This document shows positions 47,380 through 55,681 of a stretch of 64,000 nucleotides of DNA, in pieces. Positions within the stretch are counted from its first letter, which is position 1, and the number at the start of each line of letters is the position of its first letter. Below the pieces are notes generated by a model, which saw only the letters and a list, made by a program, of their open reading frames with translations, was not told the DNA's origin and did not search any database. Source of the stretch: Chloroflexota bacterium (GTDB taxonomy: Bacteria; Chloroflexota; Dehalococcoidia; Tepidiformales; Tepidiformaceae); NCBI GenBank assembly GCA_016191435.1, contig JACPOQ010000046.1, forward strand, positions 234,946 to 298,945. Reading direction: 5' to 3'. The translations under genes and the position numbers were made by a program.

Positions 47380-49683
47380 TCAAGCCTCATCCGTGAGGCT
47401 GACGTAGAGCTCTTCCTCCTGCGCGATGTTGAGACGCAGGACCGCGTGGAGCGCGTACAGCACGCGGCGGATATCGACGATGTCCTCGGGGTCGATATCC
47501 GCCTCCCCGTTCACTTGTTCGATCAGCCGGTCGTAGCTCTTCGCCAGGTGGAACACCTCCTGGTGCGTGCGGCTCATGGCCCCCAGGGGATCGTCTCCAT
47601 CGAGCGCCCGGGCGATTTGCGGGTAGAGCGTCCGCTCGTCGTCTCGTTCGTGCGGGAGCAGGGTCGAATTGATTTCCCGCTGCGTCTCGTTGAGCCGTGT
47701 GAGTAGCCCGGCGCCTTCCAGCCGATCGATCATGTCGGCGGTCCGCTGGAGACTATCGACGTGCGGGAGCAACGCGCCGTGGTCCACGCGCAACTGTGCG
47801 AGGGCCTCGCCGGGGACGCCCTTGCCCCTGCTGGCGGGCTGCCATGCCAGCACCCGCAGCGCGTTCAGGATCGCCACCGCATCGATGCCTTCCTGCAGGA
47901 TGGCGCCCGCGATGGGCGGCAAGTACCCACCAAGCGCGAAGGCCATCGCCACAAACGACAGGCCCATCCCCAGGAGGATGCTCTCGATCGCGATGAAGCG
48001 GGCGCGCCGGGCAATCTGGAGGCCTTCTACGAGCCGGTCGAGCCGGTCGACCACGAGCACCACGTCCGCCGCCTCGGACGACGACGTCGCGCCGCGCGCT
48101 CCCATCGCGATGCCCACGTCGGCGGCGGCGAGCGCGGGCGCATCGTTGATACCGTCGCCAACCATCACCGTCACCTGCCTGCGACGGGACTCCGCGACGG
48201 CCTCGACCTTTTCCGCCGGCGATAGGCCCGCGAGCACGCCATCGACGCCAATGGCCGCGCCCACCGCCTCCGCGATCGAGGCATGGTCGCCGGTGAGCAT
48301 GCGCGTTTCGGTGATGCCCAGCCGCTTGATCGCGCGGATGGTGCGGGCCGTTTCGGGACGGATGGCGTCCTCCAGCTGGACAGCGCCGGCGAGCGCGCCA
48401 TCGACCGAGAGATAGCTGAGCGAGCCGCCCTGGCGGGTCGCACGGCGGTCTCGCCGCAGCTCTTCGGCGGTGGCGGAATCGCCGCGGACCCAGCCGAACG
48501 TGCCCAGCCGTACCCGGTGACCGTCCACCACGCCCTCAACCCCCAGGCCGGGGTGCTCTTCCACCGCTTGCGGCAGCGACAGCGCCAGCCCACGCTCGGC
48601 GGCGGCGCGCAGTAGCGCCGTCGCGAGCACGTGCGGCGACAGCTGTTCGAGCGATGCGGCGAGACGCAGAAGTCCGTTTTCGCCCGTTGTAGCATCGAAA
48701 ACCAGGACACGGCCCAGCCGCGGAGCGCCCATCGTGAGGGTGCCCGTCTTGTCGAAGTAGAGCGCCTTCGCCCGCGCGAGCGTCTCCAACGGCGCTCCGC
48801 CCTTGATGACGATGCCGCGGCCGGCGGCGCGTGAGACCCCCGAGATGATCGCCACTGGCGCCGCAAGGAGGAGCGGGCACGGCGTGGCCACTACCAGCAC
48901 GGCCAGCGCACGCACGGGGTCGCCCGAAATCGCCCACGCCAGCCCGGCCATTGCCAATGTCAGCGGCACGAAGAAGGCCGCGTAGCGGTCGGCAAGGCGG
49001 ACCAGCGGCGCGCGCGAGCGCTGAGCCTCGCTGACGAGCCGGATGATGCCGGCATACGTGCTGGAGGCGGCCGTGCTCGTCGCGCGGACCTGGAACGGCG
49101 CGCCCGCATTGATCGAGCCGCTGCGCACAACGTCGCCCACAGGGCGTTCGGCGAGCCGCGATTCGCCCGTGAGCGCGGACTCATCGAGCGTGGCCGGGCC
49201 GGCGGTGATGATGCCATCAACCGGGATCGCATCGCCGCCGAGGATCGCGAGGACGTCGCCCGCGCGCACCTCATCGGCGGAGATCGTCTCTACGCCCGTG
49301 GCGGTGATGCGGCGCGCCGTGCGCGGCGCGCGGGCGAGCAGCGACGACAGTGCACGCTCGGCCCGGGCCGCGGCGAACCCCTCGAGCGCGCGCCCGGTCG
49401 CGAGCATCACGCCGATCACCGCGCCGGCGAGGAATTCGCCCAGCAGCAACGCACCCGCCACAGCGAGCACGGCCACAACATCGACCCCCGGTTTGCGCCG
49501 CCGGGCGGAGTCCCAGATGGTCACGAGCGCCGGGATGAGCCCGGCGATTGCGGCCGCAGCCCACGCGGCATCGGCGGCCGCGAGGTACCCGGCCACCCGG
49601 AGCAGCGCCCCGGTGGCCGTCGCCGCGATCGTGAGCGCCAGCAGCCCCGAGATATGGCCGGGAAGGTGTCGCGCTCGTCCCAT
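47380..49683 (-). CDS. P1B-type metal ATPase with C-terminal hemerythrin domain
   Basis: 767 residues. Actuator TGES (172-175), transport-site TPCP (267-270), phosphorylation DKTGT (D311), HPGLG-type HP loop, hinge GDGINDAPAL, and a late helix with QEGIDAVAILN. No N-terminal heavy-metal-binding domain. From about residue 631 a hemerythrin-like four-helix domain follows (LRVDHGALLPHVD, LPHERDDE, SRTHQEVFH, LHAVLRLNIAQEEE). TPCP plus the late QExxD element and the hemerythrin tail match P1B-5 ATPases, thought to export iron, nickel or cobalt with the tail sensing a di-iron ligand. Terminator 195 nt downstream. Confidence 0.9.
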   Translation of the reverse strand: MGRARHLPGHISGLLALTIAATATGALLRVAGYLAAADAAWAAAAIAGLIPALVTIWDSARRRKPGVDVVAVLAVAGALLLGEFLAGAVIGVMLATGRALEGFAAARAERALSSLLARAPRTARRITATGVETISADEVRAGDVLAILGGDAIPVDGIITAGPATLDESALTGESRLAERPVGDVVRSGSINAGAPFQVRATSTAASSTYAGIIRLVSEAQRSRAPLVRLADRYAAFFVPLTLAMAGLAWAISGDPVRALAVLVVATPCPLLLAAPVAIISGVSRAAGRGIVIKGGAPLETLARAKALYFDKTGTLTMGAPRLGRVLVFDATTGENGLLRLAASLEQLSPHVLATALLRAAAERGLALSLPQAVEEHPGLGVEGVVDGHRVRLGTFGWVRGDSATAEELRRDRRATRQGGSLSYLSVDGALAGAVQLEDAIRPETARTIRAIKRLGITETRMLTGDHASIAEAVGAAIGVDGVLAGLSPAEKVEAVAESRRRQVTVMVGDGINDAPALAAADVGIAMGARGATSSSEAADVVLVVDRLDRLVEGLQIARRARFIAIESILLGMGLSFVAMAFALGGYLPPIAGAILQEGIDAVAILNALRVLAWQPASRGKGVPGEALAQLRVDHGALLPHVDSLQRTADMIDRLEGAGLLTRLNETQREINSTLLPHERDDERTLYPQIARALDGDDPLGAMSRTHQEVFHLAKSYDRLIEQVNGEADIDPEDIVDIRRVLYALHAVLRLNIAQEEELYVSLTDEA

Positions 49684-49832
49684 AACATCACACCGCGGGC
49701 CGATCGGCCCTCATCGACCGTACCCTGGAAGGATCCGGCCGGGGACGGCCGGGCGCACCCGATGCCGGGCCCAAAGGTCGCTGGCCGAGCCAGTCAATCC
49801 AACGGCGGTGCCGGCGCCCGCAGTCCGTTACC

Positions 49833-51329
49833 ATGCAGCGCATGACGCTCTCACTCGAATTCGATGGCGGCGCCGGCACGGTGACCGGCTCGCGCTTCTT
49901 GCTGGACAATGGCACCGCCCGTGTGCTCGTGGACTGCGGGATGTTCCAGGGGCTTAAAGAACTGCGCCTGCGGAACTGGGCGCCGCCGCCCTTTGATCCC
50001 CGGTCAATCGACGCGGTGATCCTCACGCACGCCCACCTCGACCACACCGGCTATCTGCCCCGCCTGGCCAGGCTCGGGTTCCACGGCCCGGTCTACTGCA
50101 CACCCGGCGCCGCCGACCTCACCCGGATCGTGCTGCTCGATGCGGCCCACCTCCAGGAAGAAGATGCCGACCGCGCTAACCGCAAGCAGTATTCGAAGCA
50201 CCACCCGGCTCTGCCGCTGTTCGACCACCGCGACGCCGAACGCGCCCTCAAGCTGCTGAAACCAGTCGAATTCGGCGCGCCGCTGGCCGCAGCCGCAGGC
50301 CTGGAGGCGCGGTTCCATCGCTCGGGGCACATCCTCGGCTCCGCCTTCGTGGAGCTGACCGCGGCGTCCAGCGGCCATCGGCTGGTGTTCAGCGGCGACC
50401 TCGGCCGGGCGAAGATGCCGCTCCACCCGGACCCGGAGCCGCTCCCGCCCTGCGACACGCTCGTGCTGGAGGCGACATACGGCAACCGTACCCACGACCC
50501 GCGCCCGCTCGTGCACCAACTCGCCCACGCCATCCGGCCCGCGCTCGAACGCGGCGGCATCGTGCTCATCCCCGCGTTCGCGGTGGCGCGCGCCCAGCTC
50601 GTGACGTGGCTGCTGCGCGAGGCGATGGACGCGCACGAACTGCCGCGCGTGCCGATTCACGTCGATAGCCCGATGGCCACCGAAGTGACCGCTGTCTACG
50701 GCAAGTATGTCGGGACTCCCGAACTCGATGCCGAGACGGCGCCGGCCGGCGCCCACTCGCTGTTCCCGCGGGACGTGCATCTGCACCGCACGGTGGAAGA
50801 ATCGAAGGCGCTGAACACACTCGCCGGCCCGCGCATCATCATCGCCGCCAGCGGGATGCTCACAGGCGGGCGCGTCCTCCATCACCTGGAGCGCCTCGGG
50901 CCGGAGCCCGCCAACCTGCTGTTGCTGGCAGGGTACCAGGCGGCCGGGACTCGCGGGCGCGCGCTGCTCGCCGGCTCCAGGTACATCCGCATGCACGGCC
51001 ACGACATCCCCGTCCGCTGCGATTTCGCCTCGATCGACGGGCTCTCCGCGCACGCAGACGCCGATGAGCTCGTGCGCTGGGCGGCCGGCAGCGGCGGCAC
51101 GCCGCGCAACGTGTTCCTCGTCCACGGCGAGGACGAAGGGCTTTCCGCGCTCGCAGGCCGCCTCCGGCGCCCGCACACGACGGTGCACGTGCCGCGCCAG
51201 CGCCAGCGCTTCATCCTGGAGGAGGCGTCGGGACGGTGGCGCGAGGCTTCGGGGCACGCCCACGCCGGCCCGCCGCGTCCGTCACCACGCGGCCCTGAAC
51301 TGGGGAGGCGCTGGGATAACCCCGCCTGA
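49833..51329 (+). CDS. MBL-fold beta-CASP RNA-processing nuclease
   Basis: 498 residues. Metallo-beta-lactamase core with LTHAHLDHTGYLPRL (HxHxDH) near residue 70, HRSGHILGSAF near 165, VFSGDLGRAK, then the beta-CASP part and the RNA-specificity C-terminus (SGMLTGGRVLHHL, FASIDGLSAHADADELVRWA, VFLVHGEDEG). CPSF-like bacterial family, an RNA endo/exonuclease. The ATG at 49833 or the one three codons on may be used. It is divergent from the P-type ATPase. Confidence 0.9.
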   Translation: MQRMTLSLEFDGGAGTVTGSRFLLDNGTARVLVDCGMFQGLKELRLRNWAPPPFDPRSIDAVILTHAHLDHTGYLPRLARLGFHGPVYCTPGAADLTRIVLLDAAHLQEEDADRANRKQYSKHHPALPLFDHRDAERALKLLKPVEFGAPLAAAAGLEARFHRSGHILGSAFVELTAASSGHRLVFSGDLGRAKMPLHPDPEPLPPCDTLVLEATYGNRTHDPRPLVHQLAHAIRPALERGGIVLIPAFAVARAQLVTWLLREAMDAHELPRVPIHVDSPMATEVTAVYGKYVGTPELDAETAPAGAHSLFPRDVHLHRTVEESKALNTLAGPRIIIAASGMLTGGRVLHHLERLGPEPANLLLLAGYQAAGTRGRALLAGSRYIRMHGHDIPVRCDFASIDGLSAHADADELVRWAAGSGGTPRNVFLVHGEDEGLSALAGRLRRPHTTVHVPRQRQRFILEEASGRWREASGHAHAGPPRPSPRGPELGRRWDNPA

Positions 51330-51389
51330 CGTACGGTCCCGGATGCACAGCCTCGGCCTGGAACGCGCCGCCACCCATCCCCGGGGCGA

Positions 51390-52175
51390 TCAGGAGAACC
51401 AGACCCCGGCATCGACGGTGATATCGATGCCCGTGATGTTCGACGCTTCGTCCGATGCGAGGAACGCCGCCAGCGCGGCGATATCAGCGGGTTCGCTGAT
51501 TCGCTTCAGAGCGGCGCCGGCGGCCGCGCCTTCGAGCACTCTTTCGAGAGGCACGTTGGCCGCGCGGGCGATCTCCGCAAGGCGCCCGGTGTTGACAGCG
51601 CCGGGACTGATGCAGTTGACGTTGATATTGAACGCCCCCAGTTCCACCGCGAGCGTCTTCGTGAGCCCCACGAGGCCCATCTTCGCGGACGTGTACGGGG
51701 TCCGGTTGGCGAGCGGCCGCTTGCCGCTCATCGACCCAATATTGATGATGCGGCCGCGGGCGAGCGGCATCATCTGGCGGGCGGCCTCGCGGGCGCAAAG
51801 CCACGGCCCGCTCAGGTTGATGCGCAGGGTCTCTTCCCAGCCCGCGAACTGCTGCTCCCAGATTGGCGCCGTCGGTCCCGCGATCCCGGCGTTGTTGACC
51901 AGCAAGTCCACAGGGCCGAAGCGCTCCTTCGCTTGCGCGAAGATTGCGGCGGCGCCTTCCTCGGTCGCACAATCGCCCGCGACGGTGAGGCATGAACCGC
52001 CCGCATCGACGATCCGGCCGCGGGTCTCTTCGAGGAGCGCGGCGCGCCGGCCGCCAATCGCGACACAGGCGCCCTCCCGCGCAAAGCGTTCCGCGATGGC
52101 GGCGCCGATGCCGGCGCCGCCGCCCGTCACCACGGCGACACGCCCGTTCAGCCTGGTGCTCACTGCGCTGTCCAT
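51390..52175 (-). CDS. SDR-family oxidoreductase
   Basis: 261-residue classical short-chain dehydrogenase: VAVVTGGGAGIGAAIAERFA (TGxxxGxG), NNAGIAGPTAPIWEQ, the serine in INIGSMSGKRPLANRTPYTS and the YTSAKMGLVGLTKTL active site (YxxxK), C-terminal NITGIDITVDAGVWF. Uses NAD(P); substrate unknown. It lies 82 nt after the ThDP-enzyme gene and is probably cotranscribed with it. Confidence 0.92.
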   Translation of the reverse strand: MDSAVSTRLNGRVAVVTGGGAGIGAAIAERFAREGACVAIGGRRAALLEETRGRIVDAGGSCLTVAGDCATEEGAAAIFAQAKERFGPVDLLVNNAGIAGPTAPIWEQQFAGWEETLRINLSGPWLCAREAARQMMPLARGRIINIGSMSGKRPLANRTPYTSAKMGLVGLTKTLAVELGAFNINVNCISPGAVNTGRLAEIARAANVPLERVLEGAAAGAALKRISEPADIAALAAFLASDEASNITGIDITVDAGVWFS

Positions 52176-52257
52176 ATCTTCCTCCCGCGATGAGCCGGAA
52201 ACGTCCGCCGCCCGGGGCCCGCCACAGCCCTCGGGCCCCGGGCGGCGCTGCCCCGCC

Positions 52258-54006
52258 CTACTTCATCTTCTCGGGGGCGGGAAGCATGCCGCCGCGGCTG
52301 CCCTGGCCGGCCATGAACGCGACCGGCGCCACCGCCCCGTGATCGATGACCACGTCGATGACTGCCGGGCGATCGGCGGCAACGGCCTCCCGCACCGCCG
52401 CGCCAATGTCCGCCGGGTCTGTGACGCGGACGCCGTAGGCGCCCATCTGCCCGGCGATCTCGGCGAAGTTGACGTCGCCGAACTCCGAGAGCATGTCCAC
52501 ATCGTGCGAAGCCGACCAGAACGCCTGGAGCAGATGCGTATCGAACACCAGGGCGTGGTTGTTGAGCACCACCGTGACCGCATTGATCCTGTTGCGGACG
52601 GCCGTTTCCAGTTCGGCGATGTGGTACCAGAAGCCGCCATCGCCGATAAACGACACAACCGGGCGGTCCGGCGCCCCCGCCTTGGCGCCGATGCCTGCGG
52701 CGAAGGCCCACCCCAGGCTCCCCTCGCAGGCGATGAAGTTCTTGCCCGCCGGGAGGTCCATGAACGCGCCGCTCCACGCTGCGGAGTAGCCGGTATCGGC
52801 CACAACCAGCGCATCAGCCGGGAGCGCCTCGGCGAGCTCGCGGCCGAGTTGCTCGGGACGGATGGGCGTCGCCCCGCCGTGCGTGTGCGAGCGCTCCTTC
52901 GCACGCCATTCCGCGAGCTCGCCCTGGCACTTGTCGATCCACGGCCGGTGCAACCCTGTGCCCGCGCCCGCGGCGGCCTCGTTCAGTTGTTTCAGGACTG
53001 CGCGTGCGTCCCCGATGAGCGGGAGCACGTTCGGGTAGTTGAACCCCGGTTGCGACGGGTTGATGTCGACGTGGATGACCCTGACGCCCGTCGCCGGCAT
53101 CATCTTCATCATCGTGCTGGCACCGCCCTGGTGGCCGCCCACGTACATCACCAGGTCCGCGTCGTAGAGCGACTGGTCGGTGGAGGGGCGGCGATACGAG
53201 CCAGAGACCCCGAGCGCGAGCGGGTGGCGTTCATCGATGCTGCCTTTGCCGCCGAGCGAGGTCGTGACCGGGATGCCGAGGCGCTCGGCGAGCGCCGTCA
53301 CTTCGTTCCATGCGCCTGACGAGATGGCGCCCCGGCCGCAAACCATCACCGGGCGCTCCGCTGCCTCCAGCTGCCGGCCCGCCTCGGCGACGGCCGATTC
53401 GTCCGCCATGGGGCGGAACGCCGGGTAGCAGAAGTAGCGCGGATCGAGGTAACCCCAGTCGATATCGGCCTCCATCCCCTCCAGGGCGCCGTCCATGTAG
53501 AGGTGCACAGGGCGCGGCGCGCCGGTCGTCATCTCCCGGTACGCCTTGCCGAAGAACTCCACCATGCGGTCGGGCGTCCGTACTTCGACATCGAGCTTCG
53601 TCACGCTCCGGAAGTCGGTGTAGACCTCCTGGTAGGAGTTGCCCTGGTACCGCGACCCCGGCATAACGGGAGTAATCGTTAGCATCGGCGTGTGGCTCTG
53701 CCACGCATCCGCCATGCCCGCGAAGAGGTTCGTGGCGCCCGGCCCGCCCTGCGTGATAACGACCGTGGGCGCTCCCGTCGCCTGCGCATAGCCATCGGCC
53801 ATGTATGCCGCCGCCTTTTCGGAGTGGCACAACACCCGCTTGATCGGGTCCTCCGCCAGTTCGACCAGGGTTGGGTACAGGAACGTCGGCACGAAGAACA
53901 CCGCTTTGGCGCCGGAGCGCCGGATGGTCTCCGCGAGGAATTGCTTGCCGCTCATGCGTTGCCGGGTGATGGCCGTGACCGGCCGCTCGATGCTAATTGT
54001 CGCCAT
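52258..54006 (-). CDS. Thiamine-diphosphate-dependent enzyme (ALS-like)
   Basis: 582 residues of the acetolactate synthase/benzoylformate decarboxylase superfamily. VLCHSEKAAAYMADGYAQAT carries the catalytic Glu near 62; the ThDP/Mg motif is SFIGDGGFWYHIAELETAVR with VVLNN. The middle domain ends with VIHVDINPSQPGFNY. It is not a typical IlvB (tail and active-site loop differ), so a 2-oxoacid decarboxylase, aldehyde ligase or sulfo-acid enzyme is as likely. Start at 54006. Its upstream region holds the repeats and Crp/Fnr-type site shared with the regulator gene. Confidence 0.88.
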   Translation of the reverse strand: MATISIERPVTAITRQRMSGKQFLAETIRRSGAKAVFFVPTFLYPTLVELAEDPIKRVLCHSEKAAAYMADGYAQATGAPTVVITQGGPGATNLFAGMADAWQSHTPMLTITPVMPGSRYQGNSYQEVYTDFRSVTKLDVEVRTPDRMVEFFGKAYREMTTGAPRPVHLYMDGALEGMEADIDWGYLDPRYFCYPAFRPMADESAVAEAGRQLEAAERPVMVCGRGAISSGAWNEVTALAERLGIPVTTSLGGKGSIDERHPLALGVSGSYRRPSTDQSLYDADLVMYVGGHQGGASTMMKMMPATGVRVIHVDINPSQPGFNYPNVLPLIGDARAVLKQLNEAAAGAGTGLHRPWIDKCQGELAEWRAKERSHTHGGATPIRPEQLGRELAEALPADALVVADTGYSAAWSGAFMDLPAGKNFIACEGSLGWAFAAGIGAKAGAPDRPVVSFIGDGGFWYHIAELETAVRNRINAVTVVLNNHALVFDTHLLQAFWSASHDVDMLSEFGDVNFAEIAGQMGAYGVRVTDPADIGAAVREAVAADRPAVIDVVIDHGAVAPVAFMAGQGSRGGMLPAPEKMK

Positions 54007-54046
54007 ATCTCGTCCTTCCTCCGCGCACACCCGGGAAACGGGCGCC

Positions 54047-54098
54047 TTCGGTATTGCCCCGGACTATGAGTTCTATCGAACCGAGGCCAGGCTCGCGG
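54047..54098. repeat. Operator-like repeat, copy 1
   Basis: TTCGGTATTGCCCCGGACTA through GAACCGAGGCCAGGCTCGCG. Same as copy 2 except for a few substitutions and a 7-nt insertion (GTTCTAT). Confidence 0.65.
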
Positions 54099-54175
54099 TA
54101 AAGAAACGCTATCGCCGGCCGTCGACGGCTGCCCCGGCCGTCCGGTCCGTTCTGAGGGGGCCAAACGGCTTCACT

Positions 54176-54220
54176 TTCGGTATAGCCTCGGGCTATGACG
54201 AACCGAGGCCGGGCTGGCGG
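54176..54220. repeat. Operator-like repeat, copy 2
   Basis: TTCGGTATAGCCTCGGGCTA then TGACGAACCGAGGCCGGGCT. CCTCGG and CCGAGG form an inverted repeat around GCTATGACGAA. Confidence 0.65.
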
Positions 54221-54234
54221 GTGGAGGACGGATG

Positions 54235-54246
54235 TGACGAAAGTCA
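54235..54246. promoter_or_regulatory. Crp/Fnr-type palindrome, site A
   Basis: Perfect TGAC-GAAA-GTCA palindrome. One of four such sites around this regulator gene (also 55476, 55633, 57200). Confidence 0.6.
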
Positions 54247-54473
54247 AGGGAAGCGGGGCCCGATCCCGGGATGCGGATGGCGGTGTCCGCCGGGCCGAAG
54301 CGCGGCCCTGGCCAACGGGCCGGATTGTTGAACATACTGCCGGCGGTCCATCCGGGCGCCGACATGGATAATCATCACCGGCGCGGGAGTCCGTCTGCCG
54401 CCGGCCGCGGCAGGAACCGCCCGCGCCCATCCGCAGGAGCGCCGCCCCCTGCAGTTACGTCATACTCCCGGTG

Positions 54474-55160
54474 ATGCCGAAACCCCCGACACCTGACGAG
54501 GTCCATGCGATACCGCACCTGGCTGCCATCCCGCGAGTGGAGGCCGAGCGGCTCGCGCGCGTTATCGAAGTGCGGGCCTATGGGCCACGCGCCCTGGTCC
54601 TGGCCGAAGGCGACCCTTGCCACGGCTTCTTCGTGCTGCGCTCCGGGCGCGCCCGCATTTTCCGTACCGGGTTCGATGGGCGAGAGCAGATCCTCCGGCT
54701 GCTCGGGCCGGGCGACTCGTTCGGCGAGGTGCCGGTGTTCGATGGTGGGCCAAACCCCGCGACCGTCGAGGCGATCGATCCTTCCGAGGCGCTGTTCATT
54801 CCGGCCGCGACCTTCATCGACGTCATGGAACGCTACCCCGCCGTTGCGCGGGCCTTGCTCCGGCATCTCGCCCGCCGGCTGCGCGCGTTCACCGACCTGG
54901 TCGAACAGATCAGCCTGCAGACCGTGCAGAACCGGGTAGCGCGATACCTCTACCTGAGCGCGCGCGAGGAGGGCGTGCCCACCGCTGAGGGCATAGTGGT
55001 CCCGCGGACGATCACCCAGCAGGACCTCGCGGCCCTCGTCGGTTCCGTCCGCGAAGTCGTCAGCCGTACGCTGCGCGTCCTGGAGGACGACGGCCTCGTG
55101 GAAGTGCGCCGCCGGGAGTTCCTGGTGCGCGACCTGGATGCGCTCAGAAAGATGATCTAG
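54474..55160 (+). CDS. Crp/Fnr-family transcription regulator
   Basis: 228 residues. Cyclic-nucleotide-binding-like sensor domain (PRALVLAEGDPCHGFFVLRS, GPGDSFGEVPVFDGGPNPAT), a long dimer helix (VARALLRHLARRLRAFTDLV), then a winged HTH with TITQQDLAALVGSVREVVSR. The recognition helix has E194, S197 and R198 (E-x-x-S-R), the FNR/DNR-like set that reads TTGA-type half sites. Only one Cys (C49) is present, so no FNR iron-sulfur cluster; a heme- or ligand-sensing DNR-like protein is more likely. The start could be the GTG one codon earlier. Confidence 0.9.
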   Translation: MPKPPTPDEVHAIPHLAAIPRVEAERLARVIEVRAYGPRALVLAEGDPCHGFFVLRSGRARIFRTGFDGREQILRLLGPGDSFGEVPVFDGGPNPATVEAIDPSEALFIPAATFIDVMERYPAVARALLRHLARRLRAFTDLVEQISLQTVQNRVARYLYLSAREEGVPTAEGIVVPRTITQQDLAALVGSVREVVSRTLRVLEDDGLVEVRRREFLVRDLDALRKMI

Positions 55161-55221
55161 GCGGCGCCAGGCCGAGCTCTTCGAGCGCCGAGCGGTCGGC
55201 CGGGCGACGCGCGAACCTGCA

Positions 55222-55440
55222 TCACACGCTCTCGGCGCGGCAAACGACCAGCCGCATCTCGGGCTGATTGAATGTCCATGCGAACCCGCGGCGCTCCAAT
55301 TCGGGATAGAGCAGCACCGGCTCGCGGTCCATGATTGCTTCGAGGCGGTCACCCTCCGGTAGCGCCTGCAGCGCCTCGAGGATGCGGACCATGGGTTCGG
55401 GCGGCTGGAGGCCGCGATTATCGAGTGAGACAGCAACCAT
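55222..55440 (-). CDS. DUF2249 domain protein
   Basis: 72 residues, MVAVSLDNRGLQPPEPMVRI then LEALQALPEGDRLEAIMDRE: a TusA-like two-layer fold with the usual LDxRGLxPPEP start (the Cys of TusA replaced by Pro). DUF2249 genes recur beside nitrite reductase, hemerythrin, RIC/ScdA and NnrS genes in other bacteria. A Crp/Fnr-type site is centred 41.5 bp before the ATG. Divergent from the NnrS-like gene. Confidence 0.85.
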   Translation of the reverse strand: MVAVSLDNRGLQPPEPMVRILEALQALPEGDRLEAIMDREPVLLYPELERRGFAWTFNQPEMRLVVCRAESV

Positions 55441-55475
55441 TACGGGATGGTCATCCCCCGGCAGGCACGCGCATG

Positions 55476-55487
55476 CGACAAAAGTCA
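55476..55487 (-). promoter_or_regulatory. Crp/Fnr-type site C, before DUF2249 gene
   Basis: On the minus strand TGAC-TTTT-GTCG, one mismatch from a perfect palindrome. Centre is 41.5 bp upstream of the DUF2249 start codon, the classic class II activator spacing if the mRNA is leaderless. Confidence 0.6.
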
Positions 55488-55632
55488 CTCGCTGCCGCAG
55501 GCGATGAAGGGCCTGTCTGAACACGCCGGCTGCGCTTCAGCCCACGGTGTCGCGGCGTTCGGGCTGGTCCGGGGTCCTCACCACCGGCGCCGGCAACGGC
55601 GTGCAGCCTCGGCGATGGGCGAGGCGCGCCCG

Positions 55633-55644
55633 TGACATTAGTCA
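55633..55644 (+). promoter_or_regulatory. Crp/Fnr-type site D, before NnrS-like gene
   Basis: Perfect TGAC-ATTA-GTCA palindrome in the context GTGAC...GTCATATG. Centre is 43.5 bp before the NnrS-like start codon at 55682, which has no ribosome site. Confidence 0.65.
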
Positions 55645-55681
55645 TATGGCCCGGCAGCGAGTGGCGGCACGCTCTAGTGCT

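Larger units (their letters stand above)
54007..54473. promoter_or_regulatory. Divergent regulatory region with two diverged repeats
   Basis: 467 bases between the ThDP-enzyme gene (-) and the Crp/Fnr gene (+). Two similar stretches, 54047-54098 and 54176-54220, share TTCGGTAT-GCC-CGG-CTATGA and CGAACCGAGGCC-GGCT-GCGG; the first has a 7-nt insertion. Each holds a CCTCGG / CCGAGG type inverted repeat. A TGACGAAAGTCA palindrome lies at 54235-54246. Probably the promoter and operator block of both genes. Confidence 0.6.

Noticed and set aside
54454..54465. GTTACGTCATAC before the Crp/Fnr start as a fifth regulator site.
   Set aside because: It lacks the 4-nt spacer of the other sites; TTAC directly abuts GTCA.
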